Assembly (NCBI GenBank): GCA_013368445.1
Contig: JAACJO010000013.1
Location: forward strand, 682,001-746,000
Length of the DNA: 64,000 bases
Direction of reading: 5' to 3'
Source: Leucocoprinus leucothites
Lineage: Eukaryota; Basidiomycota; Agaricomycetes; Agaricales; Agaricaceae
Part shown: positions 11,114 through 24,097 of the stretch, piece after piece
How positions within the stretch are numbered: position 1 is the stretch's first letter
Layout: each line of letters starts with the position of its first letter
Program-made: the position numbers and the translations under genes
The notes under the pieces: generated by a model
Database searches by the model: none
What the model saw: the letters and a program-made list of their open reading frames with translations, nothing else
Told to the model about the DNA's origin: nothing

Positions 11114-12276
11114 ATGGATAAGATCGTAAACCTCTCAAAAGATATAGGCGAACAAATCCTGCCTAGTATGTGCTTATCATATCCCTTCCAAAACTGCCTC
11201 GCCCATTAACCCTCTTTGACAGCACTTACTGCGTTCCACGCTCTGTTAGACGAGAACAGGGCAGTGATATCCAGTGTTCCCAAGAAAACTTTCCAATATG
11301 GCGACACCGAACGTCATTATGTATGCCTATAGTACAAGCGTGCGCTTCAATCACTGACTGACTGGAATCACACTATACCCTGCAGCTCGACATCTACTGC
11401 CCTCCAAGCTCAGGCACGCCCGGTACCAAGGCACCTGTTTTGTTCTTCATCTACGGAGGCGGATTCACCACCGGCGATCGATCAAGACCTCTGGCACCTT
11501 TCGACCTCCTCTACGCCTGCGTCGGAGCTTTTTTCGCACTCAAAGGTTTTATCACGATCATCCCCGATTATCGCCTTGCTCCGGACTTTAAATTCCCGGA
11601 AGCCGCTCGAGATGTGTTGAGTGCTATCAATTGGACCATATCGCACCCCTCCGACCTCGTTTCTGACTCTGGATCCTCTCCGACTCCAGGTCCCGACTTG
11701 GATTCATTGTTCATATCGGGACATTCTGCTGGGGCTGTTCATGCTGCCACACTCCTCTTTCATCCGGAACTCATTCCAATCGATTCGGATTTAAGGAAAA
11801 GAATCAAAGGCTTGGTACTGATTTCTGGTGTATACCATATCGCCCCTGGAAGTGAATGGCGCTCTTTATCAGAAGCACATTGGGGCTCGGAGGATAGCGC
11901 AGCTCAGAACTCTGTGCTGTCGCTTACCACTGCTTGGTTTAATAGTGTCTCTGCTTCTGGAGTGAAGCCCCCAAAGATTTTGATAGCCCAAGCGCAGAAC
12001 GAACCAGAGTCTTTGAATGGGATGAATCTCGATTATCATAGAGTGCTGGAGTGGCATTTGGGGGAAAGTGTGGAGTACATTGAGGGAAAAGGGCATAATC
12101 ACATCAGTATAGTCTCTGCGTTGTCAAGTGGAGAGGGTGAGGAGTGGGGCGTACGAGCCGCGGATTGGATTCTGGGGGTCTTGAGTGGCAGTGGTGGTGG
12201 TGACGGCGCAACAGGAGTAAGTAGAGAAACTCAATGCTCGTTGATTCATCAAACTCATCAGACATTGCGGCGTTGA
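11114..12276 (+). CDS. Alpha/beta hydrolase fold-3 (HSL-type) esterase
   Basis: This is a cytosolic esterase/lipase-like enzyme of the hormone-sensitive-lipase group. Exons are 11114-11165, 11223-11320 and 11386 onward. The start is MDKIVNLSKDIGEQ. The oxyanion region reads FFIYGGGFTTGDR, with Tyr in place of the usual His of HGGG. It is followed by IIPDYRLAPDFKFPEAARDV and the nucleophile elbow GHSAGA. The late catalytic His is probably in GKGHNHIS. Read straight through, it stops at 12276 (346 aa) after a Gly-rich tail. A strong donor, GTAAGT, sits at 12217 in phase 0, and splicing there would replace the tail with the zinc-ribbon exons ending at 12640 (382 aa). The hydrolase domain is complete either way. 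No signal peptide is seen, and the substrate is unknown. Confidence 0.85.
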
Positions 12277-12345
12277 ACGTTGATGTGCAATGTTATTTTT
12301 TCCCTCCGAACCCTTCCTTTCTGTCATTATTTGTGTTCATTGCAG

Positions 12346-12640
12346 ACTCCTGGCGCCGAGATTCTCAAGGACGCCAAGGAAACGGACGCCCATGTGTGTC
12401 CTAAGTGCCAACAGCGCAAAACGCGCTCGTTCACAGTCGAGATCGGTACTCAAGCCACGCCATCAAAGGTATGCATAGCTACTAGAAGGACTCATTCCGC
12501 ATGCGATGTCACTAACTTTGTCATTGAAATTGACATCTCAGACTTATTTTAGGTGCGGTGCTTTCCTATTTTTTTGATGAGTCCAGCTCACTGACCCCTG
12601 TGACAGCTGCGTGAAGTGTGGAAATAAGTGGACAGACTAG
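12346..12640 (+). CDS. TFIIS-type zinc ribbon exons, possible C-terminal part of the hydrolase gene
   Basis: Three exons (12346-12468, 12542-12552, 12607-12640) spell a zinc ribbon with spacing C-x2-C-x24-C-x2-C, starting HVCPKC and ending SCVKCGNKW. This is the spacing of the TFIIS/Rpa12/Rpc11 C-terminal ribbon. The middle exon is only 11 nt, but it restores the TYFSC step before the second Cys pair, so it is probably real. The acidic Asp-Glu pair that reaches the RNA polymerase active site in TFIIS is replaced by Ala-Thr, so transcript-cleavage activity is unlikely. The block joins the hydrolase in phase 0 across a 129-nt intron (12217-12345). No other start or upstream TFIIS-like exon is visible. 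It could be a fusion domain, an alternative 3' end, or a stranded duplicate of a TFIIS-family 3' end. Confidence 0.55.
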
Positions 12641-13704
12641 GTGGAACCTGCTCTTCGGATGAGGGCATAATATCACATCTCGTTATACAGAGTAGAATCG
12701 AAATGTCTCGTGCTCTTCGTGGCTCTCACAGAGCTTGAATTCAGAGAAACTTTTGTTGTCCAAACGTCCAGTTGGATAGTGCGATACGTCCCGACGCGAC
12801 TGTTCACCCCTTCCCCCTCTCACCGCTCCACACTTCCACCAAATTGGGCAATCTCAGGAGTCTCCGCGGCGCTCTGTTCCCTAGCACGACATCTAATATT
12901 CTGCAAAATGAAACCATGTATGTATCCCCTGACGGTAGGTGTGTCACAATATGTTGACGCGTTTTTCCTTCGGACTCCAAACGGGATTTGTTTCATCGAT
13001 CATACTGTATCTTGCAGAATATTTCGTATGGTGTGTTCAGGAGTGAACTCTACCCGTGTTGTGATCTATAGAACCCCTATAGTCCCTGCCAATGTCCGTA
13101 AGTATGATATGCATTTCTTCTCTGTTGGGGTAATTCTGTCACAGACAAGTCCAGCACGTAACTCGCCTTAAATGCGAGCAACTTATCAGGCCCCTCCTGA
13201 ATCAAGCTCAGATATTTTTGGCTTGGAAGAACACCAAATTATCATAGGATGATTATCGTGGTGCCGGCACACCTTCCTTGGTTTCTAGAGGTCAGCACTT
13301 GTTCTGCTGCCACAATAGCAAAAGGCTGCTTTTCACTAGGTTATTGAAGGGAGACCACCAGAAACATTGTAGGCGAGTATTTGTTCTTCTCATAGACCTT
13401 CTCATTTTACTGGAGAACAAACGCGAACTCCTTTCGTTCATTGCTCCTCAGGAGCACCGTGGACATGACAAACATCTTAATTACACAGAAGTTCTGACAA
13501 TCAACCTCTGCCGAAATCTCCTGGTGTAAACCTATGGTGGTTTCCGAGCAATCCAAGGCGGTAAACTAGAAGAAGAAATAATTAACTCCTCTCGTTAGTA
13601 TAAAATCGAAGTAGAATTTGCCCTGAGGTGCATCAAAGCGAATCGCCCTCGTCTCTTTACAAGTTCCTACTACAACCTAGCCGCTCTTTACTAGCTCTCT
13701 AAAC
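12641..13704. other. Long upstream region of the hydrophobin gene, no gene seen
   Basis: About 1 kb without a supported gene. Open frames up to 153 codons lack family features and plausible starts. The 3' end is the hydrophobin promoter, whose TATA box is listed separately. Confidence 0.5.
13599..13606 (+). promoter_or_regulatory. TATA box of the hydrophobin gene
   Basis: TATAAAAT lies 99 bp upstream of the hydrophobin ATG. The sequence after it is pyrimidine-rich, as is common before start sites of highly expressed fungal genes. Confidence 0.6.
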
Positions 13705-14157
13705 ATGTTCTCCAAAATCGCTCTCTTTGTCACTTCTGCCTTTGTCCTTGCAGCCGTCGCTGCTCCAGGTGGCCCCATCGGGGGTTCAAGCTGCAACGCT
13801 GGCCCTGTTCAGTGCTGTGAGTATCTCTGAGTATTCTCGGGATCAATGTAGTGACCAGGTATTTGGTCGACAGGCAACACTGTTCAGTCCGCCAAGGACT
13901 CCTCTGGCCCTCTTCAGGCGCTCCTTGGATTGATAGGCGTTAACCTCGCTGATACTACCGCCAACATTGGTGTCACCTGCACCCCGCTCTCCGTCATCGG
14001 AGTCAGCGGTAACGGCTGCAGTGCCCAGAGTGTTTGCTGTGAAAATAACAGTTTCAGTAAGCTTTGCTGTTTCCGGTAATGGATGCACAGAAGATCTGAC
14101 CTTGAACCAGAGGGCGTCGTCGCTTTGGGCTGCACTCCCGTCAATGTTATCCTCTAG
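13705..14157 (+). CDS. Class I hydrophobin (113 aa)
   Basis: This is a secreted amphipathic protein that self-assembles into rodlet layers on hyphae, spores and fruiting bodies. Exons are 13705-13816, 13874-14056 and 14111-14157. The N-terminal signal peptide is about [20 protein letters not shown]. All eight cysteines are present in the order C-x6-CC-x34-C-x12-C-x5-CC-x12-C plus a 7-residue tail. The ending around [14 protein letters not shown] is the usual class I finish. The first intron interrupts the codon of the second Cys of the first CC pair, and the last intron lies just before GVVALGC; both are common hydrophobin positions. A TATA box sits about 100 bp upstream. A truncated relative lies 1.2 kb downstream. 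Confidence 0.95.
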
Positions 14158-15264
14158 ATCATATAGTATGTATTCGGCGTTCGTCGTTTGATAGTGCAGG
14201 GACATTCTTTACAATATACCTCATATTTATTGGTGTTGGTCTTGTATCAAGACCAATAGTTCATAAACTACTGCGTGAGACCAAGAAGGTCAGCTGTGAT
14301 GACCGTCATAGAGAGAGCTATAGGCAAAAGTAGACGAGATCAACCTACTGGGGCTGTCTTGCTCTACGATGATGCCGCTGCGACGGAAGCCTTAAGCTTC
14401 AAGATGTTTAGGCACCGAGATCCATCAAGACCAGATGACAACAGCGGGGTGAGTATTAAACTTTTCTTTGGCAGGTACAATGTCTTCTCCCCTTCTCGAT
14501 GTTTAATTAGTGATCGCCAAGCGCTAAGCTTTGCCTTGGCCATATTGCCACCATGGAAATGCTGGATTGTCATTGATCGTAAATCGTTGAATGGGACTTC
14601 TAATAATGATTGTGTCGGGCTCTACACGGGGTCGAGAATTTACCGCTCCTTACCGCTACACTATCTTAAATATTACTGCGTACACAAGTTCGCATACGCC
14701 ACGAACACCGGAGAATCACGACTTCCCAGTCGGGCCGTAAGCCGGGGGCAATTCCAGGGCGTAAATTAGCACAGTTCCCGATGAGCACCGTTTTTAAGTC
14801 AAACCGTTCACTTTCATGACCCACTGGTCGCCAATTGAAAGATATTCTTAAGTCAAAAACAAGTTCTCACTTTAGATGGTATAATCCGCCGTTGTGCTGC
14901 GGCAACGCGGGGTTCAATTCATCCAGATTCCGGACGTTGCCTCGGACGACACATCCGAGCCGATGAGTGTCTGAAGTTCTTGCTGTAGACTTGCGGCTCA
15001 CCCTCTTGGTTCCTGCACTGACAGAGTGACAGTATTGACAGGCTTCTTCACCTCAGTTCAGATTGGGCTTTTGACGTTCGTTCACTGCACTTCGGGCCTC
15101 GGGGGCTCTTTCATGGACATGTAATCGCAAAGACAGAACCAAGACTTCTGAAGCTATGACGGCTGTTATTTGTTGATATTTCAAGTCGCAAGTGACCCAC
15201 AGAGCTCCGTACTATTGATTGACCGAACGACCCAAGAGAGGGAATGGCTGATGACGTTCAGCGG
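14158..15264. other. Region between hydrophobin and its truncated copy
   Basis: No supported gene. A 164-codon open frame at 14275-14769 lacks family features. One copy of a 20-bp repeat shared with the region after the truncated hydrophobin lies at 14628-14647. Confidence 0.45.
14628..14647 (+). repeat. 20-bp direct repeat, copy 1 (second at 15559-15578)
   Basis: The same 20 bases, GGGGTCGAGAATTTACCGCT, occur after the complete hydrophobin and after the truncated one. Looser similarity extends upstream (TCGTAAATC and AATAATGAT in both). This suggests the downstream copy arose from a duplication that included 3' flanking DNA. Confidence 0.7.
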
Positions 15265-15270
15265 TATAAA
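15265..15270 (+). promoter_or_regulatory. TATA box of the truncated hydrophobin copy
   Basis: TATAAA lies 116 bp upstream of the ATG at 15381, nearly the same distance as in the complete gene. The promoter side of the duplicate therefore looks preserved. Confidence 0.45.
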
Positions 15271-15380
15271 GACCCACCAGCAAAATGCCCAACCGCCATC
15301 GTCATCAACTCTTTTTACTTTCTACTCTAGTGACAACCTACTACCAGCCACTCTTTATGATTTCTCCAAATTCAGTCAAT

Positions 15381-15503
15381 ATGTTCAACAAAATCACTCT
15401 TTTCGTCACCTTCGTTTTTGCCCCTACCGGCATTGTCGCTCCCAGTACCGGTGCCAGTGGTGGCCCTGCCAGTTGCAACATGGGAGCCCCGCAATGCTGC
15501 TAA
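15381..15503 (+). pseudogene. Truncated hydrophobin, exon 1 only (40 aa)
   Basis: The frame opens with MFNKITLFVTFVF, aligned with the signal peptide of the hydrophobin at 13705. It reaches the first Cys and the CC pair (C-x6-CC), then stops at TAA exactly where the complete gene has its first exon/intron border. The GTGAGT donor is replaced by CTAACC. No later hydrophobin exons follow. The product would be a 40-residue secreted stub with three cysteines, so this is most likely a dead duplicate. A small secreted peptide cannot be excluded. Confidence 0.8.
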
Positions 15504-16699
15504 CCCGTCTCGTTATTTTGACACCAAAGGTCGTAAATCAATATTGCAATAATGATCGGGGGTCGAGAATTTACCGCTAACGCTCCCTACGAGCAGGAGG
15601 AACTTCAGATGCGGGAGATGTGATCTTGATTGTGTTGTGAAACTAGGTGATTCGTTGCGAGACGTGAATGGGGTAATATAGTCCGCTATGAGAAGACGAC
15701 TGTTGTGCGGGGCTGCTCTCCGGACTCGATGTTTGGTGGTCTGGATGGCATGGTCGTCATCCAAGTCGTGGGCAACGAGTCGAACGAAATACACTTTGGC
15801 ACTATGTATTGGTTGGGGTTCGAAGAAATCATGAACTCAAGGCATCTCATGAGTTGGACTCTTTCTGCTAGAACTCCGCTACGAGCTACAGATCACTATC
15901 GGTTAGCTTTTTACCAACCGCGACTGTATCGCTCGAGTCTTGAATTTAATTTTTCCGCGATAAAGATTTTGCCAGGCAACTCTCGATACTTCAATTGGCC
16001 CTATCCCCTGTGAATTTTGAAACAATTTTACTGTGAATACTGGTGATTCTTATGAAGTCCAACGCCGGCAGGACGAGGGGCGCTGTATTCTTTCACTCTC
16101 ACTCTTCCCGGACTACACAGCTCAGCTTGGGACTATGTAAGACTTAGATCTCGAGGCCTTGAGGATGAACTATCGCGATAGTCTTAATCGCTCATACTAC
16201 TTCATAGGCTCTAATCATTACAATGATGTACTAATTAGCGGGCGCTTGTCTGGTTTTCAGCGATTCATTGACATATAGCGTCAGAGCCAACGGTGGGTAT
16301 TGTCACGGCGGGATGTAACAATGTACCTTGACAGGTCCTTTCTCCGCCAAAATGTATATAAATATGTACCTACCATATCACCCGAGTAATCACGGCCCAG
16401 CTGGCACGCAGCTAGGACCACTGGGGCTCCCTTGATACGACTAAGACAACGAACAGAGGGTGCAGCAGTGCCGATGCTCACTTGCTAGTTCCTCCTTTGC
16501 TCAGCCGCGCCTCATCACTGAGATTGAGCTGATATCTAACACACTTGAATCCGACCTTTTGTGCTGTCTGAATCTTAGAGGAACTGAGACAAAGGCTGAT
16601 TTTTCTGTCTGGCTAATTCCAGTAGTCGCGAAGTCGGCTGGCTCTCGGGCCAGAAACGCAACACGATTGCAGAATGTAGATTGGATGACCCCTTGTATC
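15504..16699. other. Intergenic, no gene seen
   Basis: No supported gene between the truncated hydrophobin and the 3' end of the DUF6533 gene. Only short frames on both strands, none with recognisable motifs. Confidence 0.45.
15559..15578 (+). repeat. 20-bp direct repeat, copy 2
   Basis: Identical to 14628-14647 and placed 55 bp after the stop of the truncated hydrophobin. Confidence 0.7.
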
Positions 16700-18163
16700 C
16701 TATAACTTCCGTGTGAATATCAGGTCGAAACGAAGCTGAGAGAGGTTGCTTACAATGCAAATGGCAGAACCCCAATGTTCTGTCCAGCGAATAAGAGTCT
16801 TGGGTCAATAGTGTAGATGATTATGCTGAGGGGGTCTCTAACTTACGCGAAGATATAGAGTTCCGATCACATTCAGGATGGTCAGTCCTATTCAATGAGA
16901 GTCCACGTTAAATTCCTTATCACAATTGCGGGAACATACCTAAAGTGAAGATGTAATAGATAACCCCTGTAGCAATGATTAAACATTATAAATTACGCGT
17001 AACCCGTCGGAGGAGCCGTGAGGCAACTTACCCATGTAATGAATTCTGAAATACCATCGAGAGGCAGATTTCCGAGCTGCCGCCGTTATCATAGTTGAAT
17101 TCGTGATATCAGCATTGTCGTGCACCTGATTATCTCAAATTATTGGAATTACCTTCAATGGCTCTGACCACCGTCAGCGAAGCAATTCCTAGGAAAGGAT
17201 TTTGTGAAGAGATTCTTCAGCACCCATGTATTATCTGACGCACCAGTTTCCGTAATGATAACTGACACAAAGGCGAGGCTCTCCCATGACCATCTTCCAA
17301 TTATAGGACTGATGCAGACAAACTGAGCTGGGGAACCTGGGCCAGATATGCGAAGGTCTAGTGCCGTTGGGAACAAATCAGTTTTAGCAAGCAATATTAT
17401 CAGATAAGACAGGATCCTCACAGCGTGAGTGGATGAGCGATTCAGCAAGGGCTGCGATTACGACAGGAAACTTCACACAAGCCATGATGAGGAAGAAATA
17501 GAGAACCCGTCGGCTCAACTTCCACATGGCCCATGTTCGAAGTGCGAGAACCACTAGAAGATAGATACATCAGGAGCGGGACCCTTGGACAGTTTCAGCC
17601 GAGGTATTGCACCTTCACAAACCGTAATTGAGAAACCGACCAGAACTAGCCAGATTGTTCATTTTGAATTGAGATTGAGGGAGAACATGATGAACCGCTC
17701 ACCACAATTTGCAATGTCCCATCGCAGACAAGTCTGCATTCAGGAATATCATGAGAAACTGAGGGACATGCCTGCATAAGCCCAGTCTGTTAACATACCC
17801 GTTCGGACGGCGCGATAAACCAATATTCTGCACATATGTCGAGGTCGACAACAGCAGATGTGGGCTGAACTTTCTAGTAGCTGCGACGCACCACTTATAA
17901 TTGAAAAGGCGTGGATATAATGTGAATATCGGTTAATTAGGAACAAGGCCGTCCCATTCGTGCCAAGGCGCCGCTTCCAGACCAGGTTAATCTCCTGATC
18001 TAATGTTGTTAGGTGGTCGTACAACTGCATGATTCTGAGATCAATTGTATTTGCCCACAATATCGCCCAAGCAACTTACCAGGACTGTTCCTGCTGCAAA
18101 GCATACCATCCGAGACGGTACAATCCCTGCAAAGAACCAAGGGTTATCATGGATTGTATCCAT
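16700..18163 (-). CDS. DUF6533-family multipass membrane protein (255 aa, 11 exons)
   Basis: This is an integral membrane protein of a large Agaricomycete family of unknown function. Reading down the minus strand, exons are 18163-18080, 18024-17895, 17828-17800, 17733-17703, 17553-17422, 17357-17244, 17188-17153, 17076-17032, 16966-16940, 16887-16847 and 16798-16700. All phases agree. The start MDTIHDNPWFFAG leads into the diagnostic block LLYDHLTTLDQEINLVWK and FLINRY. It is followed by VVLALRTWAMW, a hydrophobic span around VLYFFLIMACV, then SLAFVSVIITETG and MGVIYYIFTLGLTILNVI, giving several predicted membrane spans. The last exon does not match the family well, so the C-terminus is tentative. 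Some introns are as short as 48 nt. Ligand and role are unknown. Confidence 0.78.
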
Positions 18164-18399
18164 TTCCGGAGGTGTGTATCAGAGACTGTTGGAGGGAATA
18201 TGAGAGGGAATACCGGGGACTCTGAACTGAGCCCTGGAGGGATGATGAGCCAAAATCCGCGTGTGCGTCCTTTTCACTCCTCGATGTTATATACAATTGC
18301 TTGTTTGTTTGAGGCTATACATATGAATTTCGGTGAAGCTTTGCCAGGGTGGTTGAAATGATTCAAAGGCATAATGCGCATAATGCCAGGCTTCCTTCA
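18164..18399. other. Upstream region of the DUF6533 gene
   Basis: No gene seen. It holds the promoter side of the minus-strand DUF6533 gene. Confidence 0.4.
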
Positions 18400-18799
18400 A
18401 ACATGATGCATTGATGCAGGAGTGACCGATGGCCGTGTAAGCATCAATCATTATCAGAACTGGGGAGCTCAATTAACACGTTCTGATCCCAGGCTGCTTT
18501 CACAAGCCTCGCCACAGCGAGATGAGCTATGTATTCAGCGCGAGTAATGCACCGAATGAATGCTACAAATAGATAGGGTAGTTGAAGCAGAATCTCCTGG
18601 TGCACTTGGAGATTGCTGTAAGCATGTGATCATGTCTACAACGTCGTGAGCGTCATTGAGTATCAGTATTAAGCTTCTGAGCATCAAGTTCTCGCTTCTT
18701 CAATCATAATGCTGGGGTAACCAGTGGCGTGAAAGCATCAATCAATCAAATCAGAATGAATGAGGGGGCTCAATTAGCGCATTCTGATCTGAGCAGGGG
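18400..18799 (+). repeat. Diverged direct repeat, about 95 bp, two copies about 300 bp apart
   Basis: Segments 18400-18492 and 18702-18799 share ordered blocks: CATAATGC/CATGATGC, GTGACCGATGG/GTAACCAGTGG, GTAAGCATCAATCA/GAAAGCATCAATCA and GCTCAATTA followed by TTCTGATC. They look like an old duplication. No coding frame is linked. Confidence 0.55.
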
Positions 18800-18991
18800 G
18801 ACCTTGACAAAACTCTAGATTGACTATTGTACCATTCATTTGTTGATATCCTCTGTAGCCATTTCTCATATAAATCATTCATTCGTTTCATAAGTTGTGT
18901 CTGTGTCAATATAGTGAAGCGAGGGAAAGTACAGATTTCCTTCAGATGGAAACAGGTTTTGGATCACAACAAAAAAATAAGAAAACTTCTA

Positions 18992-19077
18992 TGACAACAG
19001 TGGGATTCGAACCCACGCCCGAAGACCAGATTCCTCATTCCTGATTCTGGCGCCTTAGACCACTCGGCCATGTTGCC
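18992..19077 (-). tRNA. tRNA-Leu (anticodon CAG), short intron likely
   Basis: On the minus strand the acceptor strands GGCAACA and TGTTGTC pair (one G-U) and are followed by A73, as expected for Leu. The D arm GCCGAGTGGTCTAAGGC and T arm GTGGG-TTCGAAT-CCCAC fit. The anticodon stem CCAGA/TCTGG closes a 15-nt loop beginning ATCAGG, which is best read as a 7-nt loop with CAG at 34-36 plus an 8-nt intron after position 37. The variable arm is short for a class II tRNA. Confidence 0.85.
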
Positions 19078-19156
19078 TTGATAACACTTTAATCCCAAAG
19101 CTGATCAGATATGTCATTGTATTCATATGGCTTTTACACCGGACTTCTTATAGTTA

Positions 19157-21511
<2,355 letters not shown>

Positions 21512-22736
21512 GGTTCGTTCAGTAAATGAGCTGTCTGTCGAAGTCTGCTGGGGAGCTGAGCCGAAATGAGTATGAGAACGATAGAGCTACCGGAAAATAA
21601 GTAGGACACGCTCTTGAGCAAATCCATTTTCTTGGGTCGTTTATAAATGAATGTTGGAGCAGTTCCGGTTGACCGATAATTATCCGCGCCTAAGGTCATA
21701 TGCTTTAGATCCTCCTGATTAATGAGTGATTTTGAATAACGGTTCTGATCCAAAAATAGCAGCCGTGTCCATACTTGTCCGTAGTAAGAGGGAAAGTGTA
21801 TGCAGACTGGATGCCTTGAGAGTCGAGTCTGTTTAAAGGTTAACCTTATCGAGATTTGTCAGCGACTCAACTGAAAAGTTGCGACAATTACCGCAACCAG
21901 ACCTCCAATTAGGTATTTCGACATATTGCCAGCGGCGATCCGTAATGGGCGCGGCCATGTGTGTATGTTACGGTCTGTTCTAGTGTGGAGTGGGACTTTA
22001 ACTGATACTGACTAGCGTATAGTCATTACAGTGACCAATGATTAACTTGATGCCGGGAATTTCCTTCCGGTGTTCTCGTCTTGGGTAAAGTTCATTCTAT
22101 CTTATTTGTAACTTGGATATTACATGTCTCTTCTCCAAAAGAACTAGAACCCTACCCCTTTGGAGACAAGTAGTTGAACAAATATATTAGTTTCTTTGTT
22201 CAAGGACCACACTACAAGCTCGTCGCTTTTTCAGCTAAAAAAACAAGACAAAAACCGCCGCCTTCGATCCGAAGCCCTTATTTGACATAAAACGTTGTCA
22301 ACGTTGCTGCCCTGAACGAGCTTGAAGGCCGCTAGAATTAATTCAGTTGCCCATCATGGCCCTGGCCTCATTTGGGCGAGTGCCGACCGTTCAACCATTT
22401 CGAGTTTAGTTCAAGGAACATACACAATTTCCTCTTCAACCATATCCGTAATCGGCGACAGGTCAGTGTTTTTTATGCTCTTCGACACCCTTCTCTCTCT
22501 TTCCTTATAATAGTTTGTCCACAGCGAAGCGTTGAACGCTTACGCGTCCCCAGCTTTTGTTCTCCACCCTCATTTGTTACCTCAACGAGATAACTACCCT
22601 TTTATTTATTAGTGGCCGTACACACCGCTCTGCGTGTGCACACCCTTGTCACCCTCTTAAGCTCGCTTTTTTCGCCAATCCCTACACGCCCAGCGCTTCC
22701 CCTCACATTCACTTACTTTTCCTTATACCTCGCATC
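21512..22736. other. Divergent intergenic region, no gene seen
   Basis: This region lies between the divergent GH1 and 283-aa genes. An ACGCGTCC box occurs near 22541, about 195 bp before the next ATG. Pyrimidine-rich stretches at 22620-22730 look like a 5' leader. No coding frame was accepted. Confidence 0.45.
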
Positions 22737-23701
22737 ATGACCAAGTTCCTCTCCTCCAATCAACTGAGCAAAATCGACCAATGGCTCACAGAAGTCCACA
22801 CCTCACCCATCCTCCTCCACCCGCTGCACTCTATTGTCCAAGAAATCTATCACGAGGTGCCGCCTAATATACGGGTACTTCAGGTGCCAACGTATAACTT
22901 CAAACGAGCCAATGAAAAGCGTAATTATGGCAAGTGGAAGTCGGAATACCTGGCAAAGTCTTCGCGGGAGCAATTGAGCCCAGATAGACAAGTCATCGAG
23001 ACGTGTTGCCAGCGGTTAGGACTTGTTGAAGCTTTCCGTCCAGAGTTGAACACAGTGTCGAGCATGAGTAGTTTGCCCCATCCGGAAGGAAACGAACTGG
23101 TGGGTGTCTCCGACTTCTGTGACGTCAAAGAACTGGCTAATTCATAGATGTACTATCCAGGTTACAGAGTCGAGATCTGTCCTTGCAAATGAGTTTGTCC
23201 GAGTACTCCGGATACGCAACAGTTTCTATGCCGAGCAGCAGCTTTACACAGGGCTCCTATCATGTCAACGAAGACTATCACCTGAAGTCACGATATTCTA
23301 CGAGATGCGCCAGAGCGAGTGCGTATATGGCTGCGAAAAAGCCCAACAGGCGGCACAATATGTCCAGGCTTATGCTGCCGCTCAAAGGATGGACGTTGAT
23401 TTCAACGAACTCTTGTCTGCACTACCCTATCCCGAGGTAGTGGAGGAAAGGGATGCCCTCTTGACCGGAAGCCTTAGCTCGTCACCAGGAAGTACTGATG
23501 TAACAGGAAGTACAACAATGGTGTCGAGTGCTGGTAAAGACAGCCTTTCGAGGAAGGAAATTATTTCAGAGGCAGACTTCAAGAACTGGAAGGATCGGTA
23601 CGTGTTTGCCGCTCTCCCCGCTGTTTTTGATAGCTGATGACAATTGAAGATGGGTGTTCCAGGCGAGCCACCGACCGATCCGTTATCCAGGAACACTGTG
23701 A
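22737..23701 (+). CDS. Unknown protein (283 aa)
   Basis: I do not recognise this family. Exons are 22737-23099, 23161-23597 and 23650-23701, with GTGGGT and GTACGT donors and consistent phase. The start ATG opens MTKFLSSNQLSKIDQWLTEV. The first 200 residues look globular and helical (SIVQEIYHEVPPNIRVLQVP, ANEFVRVLRIRNSFYAEQQL, ECVYGCEKAQQAAQYVQAYA). A Ser/Thr-rich linker follows, with the short end DFKNWKDRWVFQASHRPIRY. There is no signal peptide or membrane span. The frame and splicing look real. Nothing in the context points to a role. Confidence 0.68.
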
Positions 23702-24097
23702 TTGTGGCATACTGCATTCTTCGTTTCAGCATAAATTCATTTTTCTATCGTCGGGTACATCGTTTATTGTTTTATCATGGGAAATTGCGTTGCATATTCA
23801 ATGGACATACTAAGCATTTTGGCATATTATCTTGACGGCTTCAGTTTCGAAATTTCGGTGAATGGGTCCCAAGTTCCAGGCCCACACCGAGTGGTTTTTC
23901 ACAAGTCGTCATGTCAGGCGCTAGGCTGGTCCTGGCTTGACCCGATCCGGCGATCATGACGATGACGTGACCTACGACGCGAAGTCCCGTGATACGTGAT
24001 TCAACGCGGAAACGTGACCACGTTTACCTTAAATGCGCGTTTATATAAAAAGCCCTTGAAGTCTGCCACAGGATTTTTGGTTTCCCGAATCCTCCCC
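23702..24097. other. Intergenic, no gene seen
   Basis: This is the 3' flank of the 283-aa gene and the promoter side of the next. A TATA-like TATATAAAA lies near 24042, about 55 bp before the next ATG. Confidence 0.45.

Noticed and set aside
14275..14769. 164-codon open frame between the hydrophobin copies
   Set aside because: No recognisable motifs, unusual Arg/Ser-rich composition and no splice or promoter support.
16996..17001. ACGCGT near 16995 as a cell-cycle box
   Set aside because: It lies within an intron of the DUF6533 gene, not in a promoter.
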